From: Symbiodinium microadriaticum
Lineage: Eukaryota > Sar > Dinophyceae > Suessiales > Symbiodiniaceae
Length of the DNA stretch: 64,000 bases
Direction: 5' to 3'
Assembly (NCBI GenBank): GCA_001939145.1
Contig: LSRX01000473.1
Coordinates: forward strand, 326,741 to 390,740
Numbering within the stretch: position 1 is the stretch's first letter; every line of letters starts with the position of its first letter. Of the stretch, positions 20,901 to 32,049 are shown one piece after another. The translations under genes and the position numbers were made by a program. The notes below the pieces were generated by a model. That model was given only the letters and a program-made list of their open reading frames with translations. It searched no databases and was not told the origin of the DNA.

Positions 20901-22880
20901 CTTACAAGTGAGGGCCCTATACCCTTACACGATAACCCTGTGTGGTATACGAGACTTAAATCCCTTTAAGGTTCATTAAGGAAGCTACTACGCCCTAAAC
21001 CCTATTCCTAAACCCATAAGCCCATAAGCCCTGAACCCTGAACCCCTATAGTTGTAAACCGTAAACCCGAAACCCTAAACCCTAAACCCCTAAACCCCTA
21101 AACCCTAAACCCCTAAACCCCTAAACCCCTAAACCCCTAAACTCCTAAACCCTAAACCCTAAAACCAAAGCTCCTCAACCCCTAAACCCCAAACCCTAGA
21201 CCCTAAAACCTAAGCTACCGCTCTCACCGCCCGAGGCCTTGCTGAGGAGCTCGAAGTCAGTCAGGGAGCCCTTCTGCTCGGACACCTGACTGGTGTGTTG
21301 GTTGATAGTTTAGGGTTTAGGGCTTTTGAGGTTTCGGGTTTAGGGTATAGGATTTAGGGTTTAGGGTTCGGGTTTAGGTCTTTTAAGGTTTAGGGTTTAG
21401 GGCTTTTAAGGTTTAGGGTTTAGGGGCTTTTAAGGTTTAGGGCTTACGGTTTGAGGGGTTTAAAGCTTAGAAGTACGGGGTTATACGGAGGGATGATATT
21501 GACAGAAGCAAGGTGGCCGTCATGTCCAAGGATACAACTCGCTGTGACTAAGGTTTCGGGCCCATCGGTACTGTGGTCTTTGGAAAGATTTTGCACAAGT
21601 ACTGTTGATAGTATAAATCCTGCATTACCTCAAGGACCCTAAACTGTGGGAATTATGGTATATTCCTTAGCATGGGTAGTGCAGGATTTATATCATCAAC
21701 CGTAGTAAAGTGTGCCCAAAGCCTAACCAGCTCTGCATCGTGGTCATCAAACGGAAGCTCCTCAACAACAATAAATTTTAGAGCCCCGAACCATAGGCAT
21801 TTAGGATTTCAGGCTTGGGCCAAAGGGTTCCGAAACTTTACACCCCTACACCCCTAAACCCTAAATTAAGGTTTACTGTGGTTTAGAGCTGGATTCTGCA
21901 GAACTTGAGTTGTTCGCATCTGGCTTAGCTTGAGGTCTTCGGTTGGCAGAACAAAGCACCCTCCGGTTAATGCAGGGGCCCTGATAATGTAGGAACCTGA
22001 TTAAGAAACCCTGGGCCTTTATTAGGGTTCTTAATATGAACCCTAATTTAATGGGGTTATAGGGCCAGGGATTCTTGATCAGGTTCTTTCGTTAACCAGA
22101 ATAAGGTTCAGGGCCTAGCGTAAAAGGGAAGTTACAATAAGGCGAATCAGGCTTTGCCATGTTTTGCCGGTGGCCACAAGCACACAAGGTGCTGGGTGCG
22201 GCATGCGCACTGTCATCGCAAATCTTTATCATCCGTACCGATGCTGAGACTTCTAACCTAAACTCTGAACCTGTCTGGCAAGGATTCTTCGCATGAGGAA
22301 ACGCTTGATCGGGTCAGAGAAGCCCGCCATCCCAGCACTGCGCAGGGTTTAGGGTTTAGGGCGGTTGAGGGTTCAGGGATGTGACGACTGCTGTGAAACT
22401 TGATGGGTGCTTCAGTCTTGATCCAAGCTCAGACCATGACCACGGTGGGAAAAAAACAACACGCGAGAGTCAACAAGAACCCGAGATAATCCAGACACAG
22501 AAACATGCACTAGTAGGGCTTTTAACGCCTAGTTTCTTCAGCATTGCACTGGAACCCACCCCAAACCCGAGGAAACCCGACCCCCCGCCTATATAAAACA
22601 TCTTAAAAATCCCAGAAAGCCTATATAACCTATATAAAACATCTTAAAACTCCTAGACCCTCAGAGGCCGAACCCCCTGGTCCCCCCAACGCCTATATAA
22701 AACATCTTAAGAATCCTAGAAAGCCTATATAACCTATATACACCTCTTAAAAATCCTCGACCCTCAGAGGCCCCTTATAAGCATCCTTACACAAGAGGGC
22801 TAGCATGCCTGGTCCATGAGCTGCTTGTAGTCATCCGTGATCTCGATGACCCATAGGTCGCCAGGAATCCGCATCTGAGG
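17996..22880 (-). CDS. Gene A: multi-exon protein of unknown function (partial)
   Basis: Eight minus-strand exons join in phase. 22809-22880 has acceptor TTTTGCAG, encodes PQMRIPGDLWVIEITDDYKQ plus LMDQ and has a GC donor. 21701-21760 encodes ELPFDDHDAELVRLWAHFTT. A 99-base intron made of a family B MITE follows. Then come 21572-21601 (YLCKIFPKTT), 21228-21285 (VSEQKGSLTDFELLSKASG, donor GTGAGA), 20419-20477 (AGVALLARQVLEFRGMACR), 19415-19478 (VTLYELGEAFEPGDSDLCWS), 18313-18348 (DEEQWPVQDDT) and 17996-18044 (TRTGWMCMRQQAS). Split codons fit at each join, and many exons are GC3-rich. The AGVALLAR...RVTLYE part resembles a Rossmann beta-alpha-beta, but no GxGxxG is visible and I do not assign a family. 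A continuation near 17760-17843 (NAQIPRFGWIVPSQK) and upstream exons near 23262-23681 are likely. Introns hold a family D MITE, tracts and tandem repeats. Confidence 0.65.
18546..18624. mobile_element. MITE family D copy in gene A intron
   Basis: CCCTAACCCTCCAGGTACC at the left and GGCACCTGGAGGGTTAGGG at the right. The core holds GGGTACTAGAGCCCTTAGGG. Confidence 0.8.
20750..21215. repeat. Telomere-like arrays of both orientations
   Basis: 20758-20836 is TTTAGGG-oriented and 21060-21205 is CCCTAAA/CCCCTAAA-oriented, within the intron of gene A between exons 21228-21285 and 20419-20477. The spacer 20840-21000 is unique. Confidence 0.9.
21600..21707 (-). mobile_element. MITE family B copy = intron of gene A
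   Basis: Terminal inverted repeats TACTACGGTTGATGATATAA (right end, minus strand) and TACTGTTGATAGTATAAATC. The intron 21602-21700 is 99 bases, starts GTTGATG and ends CAACAG. Exons on both sides are open in phase 0 (...WAHFTT, then YLCKIF...). Confidence 0.85.
21993..22086. mobile_element. Inverted-repeat element (family K)
   Basis: Arms GAACCTGATTAAGAAACCCT and GAACCTGATCAAGAATCCCT (complement) enclose about 45 bases; weaker pairing extends to 21977-22117. Only one copy is seen here. Confidence 0.6.
22587..22772 (+). repeat. Tandem duplication, 104-base period
   Basis: Two units (from 22587 and 22691) each contain GCCTATATAAAACATCTTAA, AGAAAGCCTATATAACC and ACCCTCAGAGGCC. Located in the gene A intron. 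Confidence 0.85.
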
Positions 22881-22885
22881 CTGCA

Positions 22886-22973
22886 AAAGGGTTTAGGGTT
22901 TAGGGTTTAGGGTTTAGGGGTTTAGGGTTTAGGGTTTAGGGTTTAGGGTTTAGGGTTTAGGGTTCGGCTCCTA
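22886..22973 (+). repeat. Telomere-like array
   Basis: About twelve TTTAGGG units, directly upstream (minus-strand sense) of the acceptor of exon 22809-22880. Confidence 0.95.
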
Positions 22974-23261
22974 TAGGGTTCAGGGCAAAAAGCTTACCGA
23001 GCTGCGTGCTTAGGGTTTATAGGGGCTATGTTTACGTGGGGTTTAGGGTTTGTAGGGTTATGCTTACATAGGGTTTAGGGCTTAATAGGCTATGGAGCTT
23101 AAGTTGCCTCGGGTTCTGTGGCTCAGGGCGTATGAAGTAGGCTTTGGGGCTTGGAGCTTAGGGTGTTGGGGGTTTAGGGTATGACGGGCTTAAGGTGTAT
23201 ATGAGGTTCAGGCTTCGGGACTTAGGGGCTTGAGGTTGAGGGTTCAGGGCTCCTAAGCTCT

Positions 23262-23681
23262 AGGGTGCCGGCATCTGTCTCGCTTTCCCGCGACCCGGGT
23301 TCGGGAGCCACTTTCTGCGAAGGGGTTGGAGGTTTCTGGTAAACAAAAGTGCCCGTAGAAGCATAAAAAAGCTACCATGGTTCGGCACGATTTATACTTC
23401 AAAAGAGCAGCGAAGCTATAGCTATTGGGTTTAGGAGTTTAAGGACCTTCAGGATCAACCCGGGGCTCCCAAAGCCTAGCGTTTCAAGGGCTGTACCCTA
23501 TAAGGAGTGGCTCATAACCCTACTCTCATATGCTAAACCTTGTAAAACCTTAAGCACAAAAACCCTAACCTACCGGAGGGATTGGGGCCGGGGCTTCTAG
23601 GTCATCCGAGGTTTAAGGGGCTGAAGACATTCTCGATCGTTTCTTCCGGCTGCCCGAAATCCTCCGACCCTCCCCACATGT
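23262..23681 (-). CDS. Candidate upstream exons of gene A
   Basis: 23621-23681 follows CTTCCAAG and encodes MWGGSEDFGQPEETIENVFS. 23262-23314 follows a pyrimidine-rich CAACCCCTTCGCAG acceptor; two frames are possible (KVAPEPGSRESETDAG or KWLPNPGRGKARQMP). The donors are not canonical, so the joins to gene A are unproven. Confidence 0.35.
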
Positions 23682-23760
23682 CTTGGAAGATAGCGGGTTT
23701 AGGGTTTAGGGTTTAAGAACTCAAGTGGATCAAGGAATTAGAGCCTCCAGAAACCATGAA

Positions 23761-23866
23761 GAGTGAGTGAGTGAGTGGAGTGAGTGGAGTGAGTCAGCGA
23801 GTGGGCGAGCGAGCGAGGGAGTGAGTGAGTGAGGGAGGGAGGGAGTGAGGGAGTGAGTGAGGGAGC
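23761..23866 (+). repeat. GAGT/GAGG microsatellite
   Basis: Runs of GTGA, GGAGT and GGGA units. The open frame downstream (to 24177) begins in this repeat and is not supported as a gene. Confidence 0.9.
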
Positions 23867-24325
23867 CCCCTCCGGTTTTCGTCATCGGGAGATCCGGCAA
23901 GAGTTCGAAGCTCCGAGCCCCTCAATCCAAGCAGCAAAAGTGCCACCCGAACCTCCATGGACCCGCCCCCCAAGCTGCGCGGCTTGGGTTGGATTCTGTA
24001 ACTGAAGGCACCACCCCCGACCAGAAGGGGCTACCAGACTACTTAAACCCGACAACGTCCAAACAAAGAAGCTCCCAACACCTGAATCCCGTAAGCCCTC
24101 AAGGTCCAAAACTCTTCCTAAGCCCTACAAGCTTCATTAGATTAGCATGTAATGATGTTCTTACTAAGCATTTCTAGACCAGATAATTCGACTAAGCATG
24201 TCTAGACAAGCCTCCCAGAAGCCCCACATGAGTCTAGTTTGCCGCCCTAAACCCTAAACCCTGAACCCTAAACCCCTGAACCCTAAACCCTAAACCCCCA
24301 AACCCCTAAACCCTAAACCCTAAAC

Positions 24326-24741
24326 GCCCATGCCGAGTTGAACCCTGGAGTGACCGCCATAAACCTTCCAGAGAACCAGAGTTTAGGGTTGAGGTGTCGG
24401 TTTAGGGTTTTTGGGTTGAGGTGTTCAGGGGTTTAGGGTTTAGGGTTGAGGGTGTTCATGGGTTTAGGGTAAGTGTTCAGGGGTTTAGGGTTTAGATTTG
24501 AGGGTTGAGGTGTGGGTTTAGGGTTTTTGGGTTGAGGCGTTCAGGGGTTTAGGGTTTAGTGTTGAGGGCTTCAGGGGTTTAGGGTTTAGGCTTGAGGGAT
24601 TCATGGGTTTAGGGTTTAGGGTTGAGGTGTTCAGGGGTTTAGGGCTTAGGGTTGAGATGTTCATGGGTTTAGGGTTTAGGGTTGAGGTGTTCAGGGGGGT
24701 TGGGGTTGAGGGTTTAGGTGTTCATGGGTTTCAGGGTTTAG
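24326..24741 (+). repeat. 416-bp segment, first exact copy
   Basis: Identical base for base to 28055-28470. It includes a 30-base minisatellite of GGTTGAGGTGTTCAGGGG-TTTAGGGTTTA type, which continues here to about 24920 whereas the second copy stops at an N. Confidence 0.9.
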
Positions 24742-24929
24742 GGTTGAGGGTTCAGGGGTTTAGGGTTGAGGTGTTCATAGGTTTAGAGTTTGGGGTTTAG
24801 GTGTTCAGGGGTTTAGGGTTTAGGCTTGAGGTGTTCAGAAGTTTGGGGTTTAGGGTTGAGGTGCTCATGGGTTTAGGGTTTGGGGTTGAGGTGTTCGGGG
24901 GTTTGAGTTTTAGGGGGTTCTGGTGCGTT

Positions 24930-26045
24930 GAGAACAGGAGGGTTTAGATGAGGTTAGGGTTCAGAGTTTTGGGGATTCTGATGTTCTGGCATATGGCTAA
25001 AGGATGCTATCGGGTCTTCTTGGGCTTCAGGGTTTTTCATAGGGAAGAACCCCTAACCGATAAACCCGAAACTAAACCCCAAACAAGAACCGTAACACGG
25101 CAAGTAAAGATGCGCGATCTGGGCTGTAATCTCGGGCCAAGGTCTCAAGAACACTGCTCTGCCTGTTCGTATCTGTTTGGCTATTCCTTACGGTTTAAGG
25201 TTTAGGGTTTAGGATGATCAAGGTCTAGGGTTTAGGGGTTCGTACTTTTATTGCCATTACTATGTTCGTTGTACGCGCATAGGGTTTACAATCCAAGGGT
25301 TCGGATTGCTCTTGGTTATTGGAGAAGGAGGCTCGCCTATGTATCCGACATCTAAATCAATGGGTCGACGCTCCCTAAAGCCTAAACCCTAATCCCTAAT
25401 CTCTAAACCCTGAACCCTAATCCCTAATCCCTAAACCCTAATCCCTAAACCCTAAACTCTAATCCCTTAACCCTAAACCCCTGTAGAAGTTAGGGTTAGG
25501 GGGGACCCATTGGCCCTCTCAAGATGGTCCGTCCCTCTTAAGAGAGCCATAAGTAGGGTTCAGAAGGGTCGCCTTTTAAGAGGCTCTCCCTAAATCTGCC
25601 GAAGTCCTTCAGCCCAGGTAAGCAGCCAACAAAGATCACCATAGTATACCGCAATATGCTATACTACACTATATGATAGTATGCTATAGTATGCTGTGCT
25701 ATACTATATATTATACTATACGATACGATACTATACGATACTATGCTATGCTATACTCTACTATACTTCACAATGGATTTGAAGACACCCGCAAGGGTTT
25801 GAGCACAGCTTAGGTTCCAAGCCCCAAGGCAGACTCACCTGGATAAGCAGCATAGTCATCAACATGACATATTATAATATACGGAATTATGCCTTAATCT
25901 TATACTTTGACTATAATATATGATATTATGAATACCGTATTGTAATCTTGCTTAGCTTGTGTCTTGTGTCTTCCCGTTTAGATTCAGTTGTCCGGGTTAC
26001 GTCGGTTTGCCTAGCCTAGTGCATATCTGAGATTTACTATGCAAC
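24930..26045. other. Intergenic or intron stretch
   Basis: Holds MITE H (25496-25593), a telomere-like array at 25375-25485 and an AT-rich CTATA-type repeat (25628-25775). A weak minus-strand island is at 25085-25175 (SSVLETLARDYSPDRASLLA). Confidence 0.4.
25496..25593. mobile_element. MITE family H copy
   Basis: TTAGGGGGGACCC left end and CTCTCCCTAA right end. The core GAGAGCCATAAGTAGGGTTC is shared with 1781-1866 and, inverted, 63186-63285. Confidence 0.8.
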
Positions 26046-26120
26046 CCACTGCAGCCGAGCAGCATGATGCGGTACTCAATATCTGTGCGCATCAGCGTCA
26101 ACCTTGCCACAGCCGTCTCT
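26046..26120 (-). CDS. Candidate minus-strand exon
   Basis: Open and GC3-rich: ETAVARLTLMRTDIEYRIML then LGCSG. It lies between a GTGAAG acceptor and a GTTGCA donor. The opposite strand also has an acceptor (CACTGCAG) and an open frame to 26188, so strand choice is moderate. Product unknown. Confidence 0.4.
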
Positions 26121-27690
26121 CTTCACGAAACCAACGGACATGGTTAATCTGCTATTGCCATATAGGCTCATGTTTAGTGCCCAAGCACGGTAAACCTACA
26201 TAGTAACCTACAAGACTTTAGCCTAAAGCCAAAACCCCAAACCCAAAAACTCAAAACCGGTACCTCTAAACCTAAACCCTAAACCCTAAATCCTAAACTC
26301 TAAACCCTAAACCCTAAACTCTAAACCGATAGCTTGCTCCAGAAGTTTGGCCTTACGTGCCTGGAGCCCATCCTCTTGGGGGAGAGTTTTGGTTTTTTCG
26401 GCCACCGTGCCCCAGAAATACCAAAGGGTTTAGGGGTTTAGGGTTTAGGGTTTAGGGCCGGTTTGGGGTTTTGTGGGGGAGGTTAGGGTTTAGGGTGTAT
26501 GGTTTTAGGCTTTAGGGTGTAGGATTTAAAAGGGCGTCAAGCCTCTAGAACTTGTATAATTGTCAAAACAAAGTCCTGGCTTTTGGCTTTTGGAAGCAGG
26601 AGCTCTGCACTCTCCTCCGTCAGGCCACGTTGCACGCGGCAACAACTGGCTGTCGAAAATTTTCCCCATGGTCCAATGTTTTCGTGTGTTAAAAAGTAAT
26701 CTCTCTTCTTAGGATGCGAAAATGGCGAGGTCACAGGGAAATGCAGTAATTAGGCCACAGGCTAGGCCCAGTTGGAAGCCCTAAACCCTAAATGTGTGGT
26801 ACTACAGCTCCTTGTACATCCGTCGAGTCCATGCATGCACTCCTGCACTGTCGGGCCGCAGCGGCAGATTATCATGTTGAATATACTGTAGAAGCTAGAC
26901 GAGGGTGTCGGGGGTACCATTTGTTAAACGAACATGTAAGGAACCTTAAGCAATAGTCGTTATACTAGTAAATACCAATCCTGTGTAGGACATGACATGC
27001 ACAAAATCGTTGGAGACATCGAGGATAACGGAACCCTAACCCACAACAGAGAGCAACCTAAACCCAAAACCCTATAAGCCCTATAAACTCTATATGCCCT
27101 ATAAGCCCGGAAAAACTCTGAACACCCTAAACACCCAAAAACCCAAAAGCTAAACCCCGGAAAAGCACATGAGTGCACTCCAGGGGGTGCTTTCTGAGAC
27201 CCGGACCCCGGCAGGCTCAGCTGTATCTGCCAGGAAGCAGTAGGTTTCTTAGGGTTTAGGGCCGCTTCGGGTGTAGGGTTTCATAGGGTTTAGGGCTTAG
27301 ATCTTCGGGTTGAGGGTTTAGGGCTTACGTTCTAGGGTTCAGGGTGTAGGGTTTTTTTTTCAGTGTAGTGGAACGGACTTTACGACCATCCAGCCTCGCG
27401 AGCCTCACTAGGTGAAACAAACTTCAAGCGACACAGGCCTCAGGGTGTAGGGTTTAGGGTTCAGGGTATAAGGTTTGAGGCCGCTGAAAGTTGTAGGGCT
27501 TAGGGTTTAGGGGTCAGGGTTTAGGGTTCAGGATATAGGGTTTAGGGTTCAGGGTTTAGGGTTCAGGGTTTAGGGTTTGCCGTAGAGTGGCGCACAAGCA
27601 GAAGTATCTAGCGACAGTGTAGTTTCGAGTGCATCGTAGTTTCGCGATTCGCCGCTGGAGCCCGGATGTGGAGGGTCTTTCTTTCTCTCC
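26121..27690. other. Tract-rich stretch with isolated splice-like islands
   Basis: Tracts at 26270-26330, 26420-26530, 27245-27355 and 27430-27580. Exon-like pieces on the minus strand are near 26352-26405 (TVAEKTKTLPQEDG before GTAAGG), 26810-26885 and 27205-27225 (acceptor CTGCTTCCTGGCAG). None could be joined. Confidence 0.35.
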
Positions 27691-27702
27691 CACCCCACGC
27701 AG

Positions 27703-28030
27703 CCTGAGGCGGCCAAACCGCCCAAACCTAGTCCTTTTGAGGTTTAGCCCTAAACCCTAAACCCTAAACCCTAAACCCCAAAACCCTAACTAAACCCAAA
27801 ACCCTAAACCCCCAAACCCTAAACCCTAAACCCCCAAACCCCTAAACCCTAAACCCCTAAACCCTAAACCCTAAACCCTAAACCCCTGAACCCTAAACCC
27901 TAAACCCTAAACCCTAAACCCCTGAACCCTAAACCCTAAACCCCTGAACCCTAAACCCTAAACCCTAAACCCTAGACCTCTAAAGCCTAAACCCTAATCC
28001 CCTAAACCCCTAAACCCTAAACCCTAGCCA
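27703..28030. repeat. Long CCCTAAA-type array
   Basis: 27745-28025 is nearly continuous CCCTAAA/CCCCTAAA/CCCTGAA. It is preceded on the plus strand by a strong acceptor (CTCTCCCACCCCACGCAG at 27702) and a short open frame PEAAKPPKPSPFEV ending in TAG, a possible terminal exon. Confidence 0.8.
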
Positions 28031-28054
28031 TCCCAAAGCGCATGAATCTCCAGG

Positions 28055-28470
28055 GCCCATGCCGAGTTGAACCCTGGAGTGACCGCCATAAACCTTCCAG
28101 AGAACCAGAGTTTAGGGTTGAGGTGTCGGTTTAGGGTTTTTGGGTTGAGGTGTTCAGGGGTTTAGGGTTTAGGGTTGAGGGTGTTCATGGGTTTAGGGTA
28201 AGTGTTCAGGGGTTTAGGGTTTAGATTTGAGGGTTGAGGTGTGGGTTTAGGGTTTTTGGGTTGAGGCGTTCAGGGGTTTAGGGTTTAGTGTTGAGGGCTT
28301 CAGGGGTTTAGGGTTTAGGCTTGAGGGATTCATGGGTTTAGGGTTTAGGGTTGAGGTGTTCAGGGGTTTAGGGCTTAGGGTTGAGATGTTCATGGGTTTA
28401 GGGTTTAGGGTTGAGGTGTTCAGGGGGGTTGGGGTTGAGGGTTTAGGTGTTCATGGGTTTCAGGGTTTAG
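28055..28470 (+). repeat. 416-bp segment, second exact copy, ends at N
   Basis: Exact copy of 24326-24741 (offset 3729). It stops at the single N at 28471, which suggests an assembly join or unresolved repeat. Confidence 0.9.
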
Positions 28471-28591
28471 NCAAGCAAAAATTGCACCCTAAACAGTAAC
28501 AGCCCGAATGACCACTTAGGGTTTAGGGTTTAGGATTTAGGAGTTTAGGATTTAAATTTAGGGTTTAGGGTCTAGGGTTTAGGGCCACCAC

Positions 28592-28677
28592 CCATCGAAG
28601 AAGACGAATCGCCCCGTCCACCAAGGGTGTAGAAGAGGAGGTTGGGAGTCACCAGTGCTGTAGTCGACGACGCAGGG
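28592..28677 (-). CDS. Candidate minus-strand exon
   Basis: Acceptor CTTTACCGAG; 28 codons, PCVVDYSTGDSQPPLLHPWW then TGRFVFFDG, strongly GC3-biased; donor GTGGTG. Aromatic-rich, no family recognised. Neighbouring exons are not resolved. Confidence 0.45.
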
Positions 28678-29545
28678 CTCGGTAAAGGTGAGGGGTTTAG
28701 GGTTTAGGGGTTTAGGGTTTAGGGGTTTAGGGTTTAGGGTTTAGGGTTTAGGGTTTAGGGTTTAGGGTATAGTAGTCCCCAAAAAGCTGGAAACCGGATT
28801 GAGGACAATTGGTGCTGGGATTCCCTATGCATTACTCTTAATTAAAGATTGGAGCTAGTGGGTTTCCAACTCTTGGGCTTCTACTATAGGGGAATGCAGA
28901 GGGGGTTGGACAGGATGGTGGGGTTGGGGGTGCCAAACAGATGAAAGCTCCGTATCCTCAATACCCGGAAGAGTGCGGCACAGGACGTTGACTTATTGAT
29001 CTTCCTTGCTCCACTTCCGATTTGTCTGCGATACTACAGGGTTCTGCGAGGATGAGCATGAGCTCGACAATGGCTCAAAGTTTTAGCTTACGCAAAATTT
29101 AGGGATGAGGGTTGAGGGTTTAGGGGTTTAGGGTTCAGGGTTCGGGGTTTACAGTTCAGGGTTTAGGGAGACGTTGACAGTTGACATGCAAAGCCCCAAA
29201 CAAAGAGTCCCAAGCCGGCATAGACACTCATCTTTGTCCGTCAGTATCTAGCCGGAATTGGGTTCCGGGGTACCTCTTAGAGTGCAAGTTGGAAAACTAT
29301 AGGTAAGTATCCTAAGCCCTAAACCCTAAGCCCTAAACCCTATCAACCCCCAACCCCCAAACCCCCAAGCCCTAAACCCTAAACCCTAAACTCCAACTAT
29401 AGGTAAGTTTTTCAGACTTCTACACCCGTCTTCGCATACTGAACACCCGGCCTGCGTCGCATCGCTGTCCCTGAAGTCCAGGGAAAAGGCGATGGATCTC
29501 ATGCGCAGACCTGGCTGCAGGTTCGACATAGGCTTCTGGGCTCTT
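28678..29545. other. Intron or intergenic stretch
   Basis: Telomere-like array 28693-28768, weaker tracts 29095-29170 and 29310-29395, and unique sequence between. No firm exon. Confidence 0.5.
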
Positions 29546-29547
29546 AC

Positions 29548-29679
29548 TATAATAACAACAATGACAATAATAAAGATTTTCATAATAAAGATAAGAATAC
29601 TAGTAATAATAACAGTAATAATAATAATAAGAATAATAATATGAATAATAGTAACAATAATAATAATGAGAATAATAAG
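29548..29679. repeat. AAT-type degenerate microsatellite
   Basis: Imperfect AAT/AAC/AAG trinucleotides; the isoleucine-rich minus-strand frame over it is an artefact. It lies just before the plus-strand exon at 29680. Confidence 0.9.
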
Positions 29680-29974
29680 CTGGAACATCGTAATGAGGTT
29701 CAGGAAGAATTCCTATACCTTGTTGAAGGGCTGATGCTAGTGTTTTGCGAAGCCCTGAGTTCTATTCGGTGAGTACCACGCCTTCTTCCAATGTCCATTC
29801 AAGGTTCAAAAAACGGAGTTTTTCGTTTATGGCTCAGGGATAGGGTCTATAGGGCTCAGGGCTTAGTGGTTAGAACCTCTCTTTCCATGTTAGGAGTGCG
29901 CTGCCTCTACTTCTAGCAGGAGCCTTGGTGTCCGGGATTACAAGGCAGAATCAAGAGGGTCCATATGTACTACG
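29680..29974 (+). CDS. Two plus-strand exons joined in phase
   Basis: Exon 29680-29768 encodes LEHRNEVQEEFLYLVEGLML then VFCEALSSI and ends at a perfect GTGAGT donor. Exon 29894-29974 follows CTCTTTCCATGTTAG and encodes SALPLLLAGALVSGITRQNQ then EGPYVL. The split Arg codon joins correctly across a 125-base intron. A family B MITE end (29968-30005) begins at the 3' border, with a GC or GT donor inside its terminus. The hydrophobic segment VEGLMLVFCEAL...LPLLLAGALV could be membrane-associated. Product unknown. Confidence 0.5.
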
Positions 29975-30005
29975 GCTGATGATATAAATCCTGCACTACC
30001 CATAG
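29968..30005 (+). mobile_element. MITE family B left end only
   Basis: TACTACGGCTGATGATATAA plus ATCCTGCACTACCCATAG, then unrelated sequence. It sits at the 3' edge of a plus-strand exon. Confidence 0.7.
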
Positions 30006-30479
30006 CCAGGGGTTCAGCCGGCCCAGCCCTGTAATTCGAGGATCAGGGCACTCGCCAAGAGGCTGTATGTAGCAAGATAGCAATTAGGGTTTAGGGTATA
30101 TAGGGTTTTAGGTGTTTTTTGGGTTTTAGGGGTTTTAGGGTTTAGGGTTTAGGGTTTAGGGTGGTTTGGGGAATTTCTGCCCCATGCTTTCGGGCTTCGG
30201 ACATAAAGCCTGGCATTTCGGGGGGCTCTAGGATGCTAGGTTCAGGCTTGCTCCGAAGAGCCCTACAGCCACGAAACTCCTGAACCCTAAACCCTAAACC
30301 TTAAACCCTAAACCCGAAAAACTAACCCTAAAACCAAACCTTAAAGTCTAACCTTAAACCCTAAACCCTAAACCCTCTTCCTCAAACTTTGCCTTGACTC
30401 AACTCTGCCGGCACGGCCATCGCCGATCTCAACCGTCGGGTCCTGGTTCAAGTGCCGCGGGAGATGGGGTTTCTTCAAA

Positions 30480-30900
30480 CAGTAATGGCCAACACAATAA
30501 CAATAAACACAAAAATATATAGCATGCAGACGACAGCAACAACAACCACGACGACGACAACAACAAGAATAGCAACATTAAACATGACTGTGATAATCAT
30601 AGCAAGAATCGTTATTTACCAGAATTAACAGTAGTCGAAGTAGTAAGAACAAGAATACTAATTAGAAGAAAAAGAGTAGTCGTAATAATGCGACTAAAAA
30701 TAAGAGTAAGAATAAGAATAAGAGTAAGAATAGTAGTAATAGTAATGCGAATAAGAGTACTACTAGTGAGAGCAAGAATAAAAATAACGAACTAGTAGTA
30801 ATAGCAATAATAGTAATAAGAAGGAACATAAGAATAGCACTAGTAATAATGATGGTAAGAATCATCATGATCAAGAAAACCAAGGAATAACAACAACATT
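30480..30900. repeat. Degenerate AAC/AAG/AAT repeat
   Basis: Low-complexity trinucleotide-like purine-rich DNA. The Leu/Ile-rich ORF on the minus strand is an artefact. A short GC-rich island at 30405-30476 before it (donor GTAATG, plus strand) is open in all three frames. Confidence 0.85.
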
Positions 30901-31800
30901 ATCAACAAGTTCTTTTGGCTTATGTCTTATCATCGCATCAGGAGTAGTGGTGTGGGTCGCTTGTCTACCGGCCCTTAAAACGATACTTCCTGCTTCCCCT
31001 GGCCTATACAGGTCCCTAAATCCTGAACCCTAAAATCCTAAGCCCTTAAAACCATACTTCCTGCTATACAGGGCCCTAAACCCTGAACCCTAAAATCCTA
31101 AACCCTTAAAATGATACCTTGCTTCTCCTGGCATAAACAGGGGGGGGAGGTTTTCTCTTCCTCTGAAGCTCCTACACGTGTACAGGTCTCAGGCTGCAGG
31201 CAAAGGGTTTGCATGATGTACACATGTCTCAATGCGTGTAGACATCTTGACAGCACGATAGGTAGATAGATAAACAGATAGATAGATTGCTAGTTAGACA
31301 GACAGATTCGATAGATAGATAGGTAGAGAAGTGGTCAGATGAACAAATAGATAGATATGTAGACAAGCAGAAAGGCGTTCAGATGGAAAGGTGAATAGGG
31401 ACACGCACACAAAAGTGCACAAGACATGTGGAACCAACAGGACTGTGACAGCCCTCTAATTACTCCAAACTTCGAAGCTCACCGCCTAAACCACTAAACC
31501 CTAAACCACTAAACAAAGCACTTTCTAAACAAAAACATGCCACAGCCCCCAAGCGTTGATTTGCAGAATTCTATAGTTGCATGTGCAGTACCCAAGTACC
31601 CTGAAGCAAGGAAATGTGGTGCTTAAGTAGCCTGCTGTGGAATACTCCATACAAAGGGTTTTGAGCATAAAACAACAGACAATGAACCCCATGGTCGCAC
31701 TGTTGCAAGTATAAGGGCAAACTCCTAAACCCTAATGCAAGATCCTAGACCCTAAACCCTCCAGCCTCAGCCCTAAACCCTACACCCTACACCCTAAACC
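30901..31800. other. Repeat-bearing stretch, no gene seen
   Basis: A duplicated phrase (CCCTTAAAACGATACTTCCTGCT) occurs at about 30972, 31044 and 31106. GATA-type microsatellite at 31255-31360; telomere-like tracts at 31485-31515 and 31750-31810. Confidence 0.6.
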
Positions 31801-31807
31801 CTAAACC

Positions 31808-31884
31808 CTACGTACATCCATGCATGAATGCATGTGTGCATGCATACATACAGACACATATACACACATACATACATACATACA

Positions 31885-31918
<34 letters not shown>

Positions 31919-31945
31919 CATACATACATAAATACCTACATGTGT
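31808..31945. repeat. CATA microsatellite
   Basis: Long CATA run with CATG-rich flanks. Confidence 0.95.
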
Positions 31946-32049
31946 GTGTGTGTCTCCGCATATAAGTACAAAACACATGTGCATACACATATTCATGTAC
32001 ATTTGTAGACGTACATACATATGTATAACTGTATAACCCAAGAGGACAC

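Noticed and set aside
22809..22880. Lipocalin-like exon (GDLWVIEITDDY)
   Set aside because: It resembles the GDYWV...DY lipocalin motif locally, but the joined downstream exons do not continue like a lipocalin.
23857..24177. P-loop protein (VIGRSGKSS)
   Set aside because: GRSGKS has only two residues between Gly and Gly-Lys, not the four of GxxxxGK(S/T), and the frame starts in a GAGT repeat.
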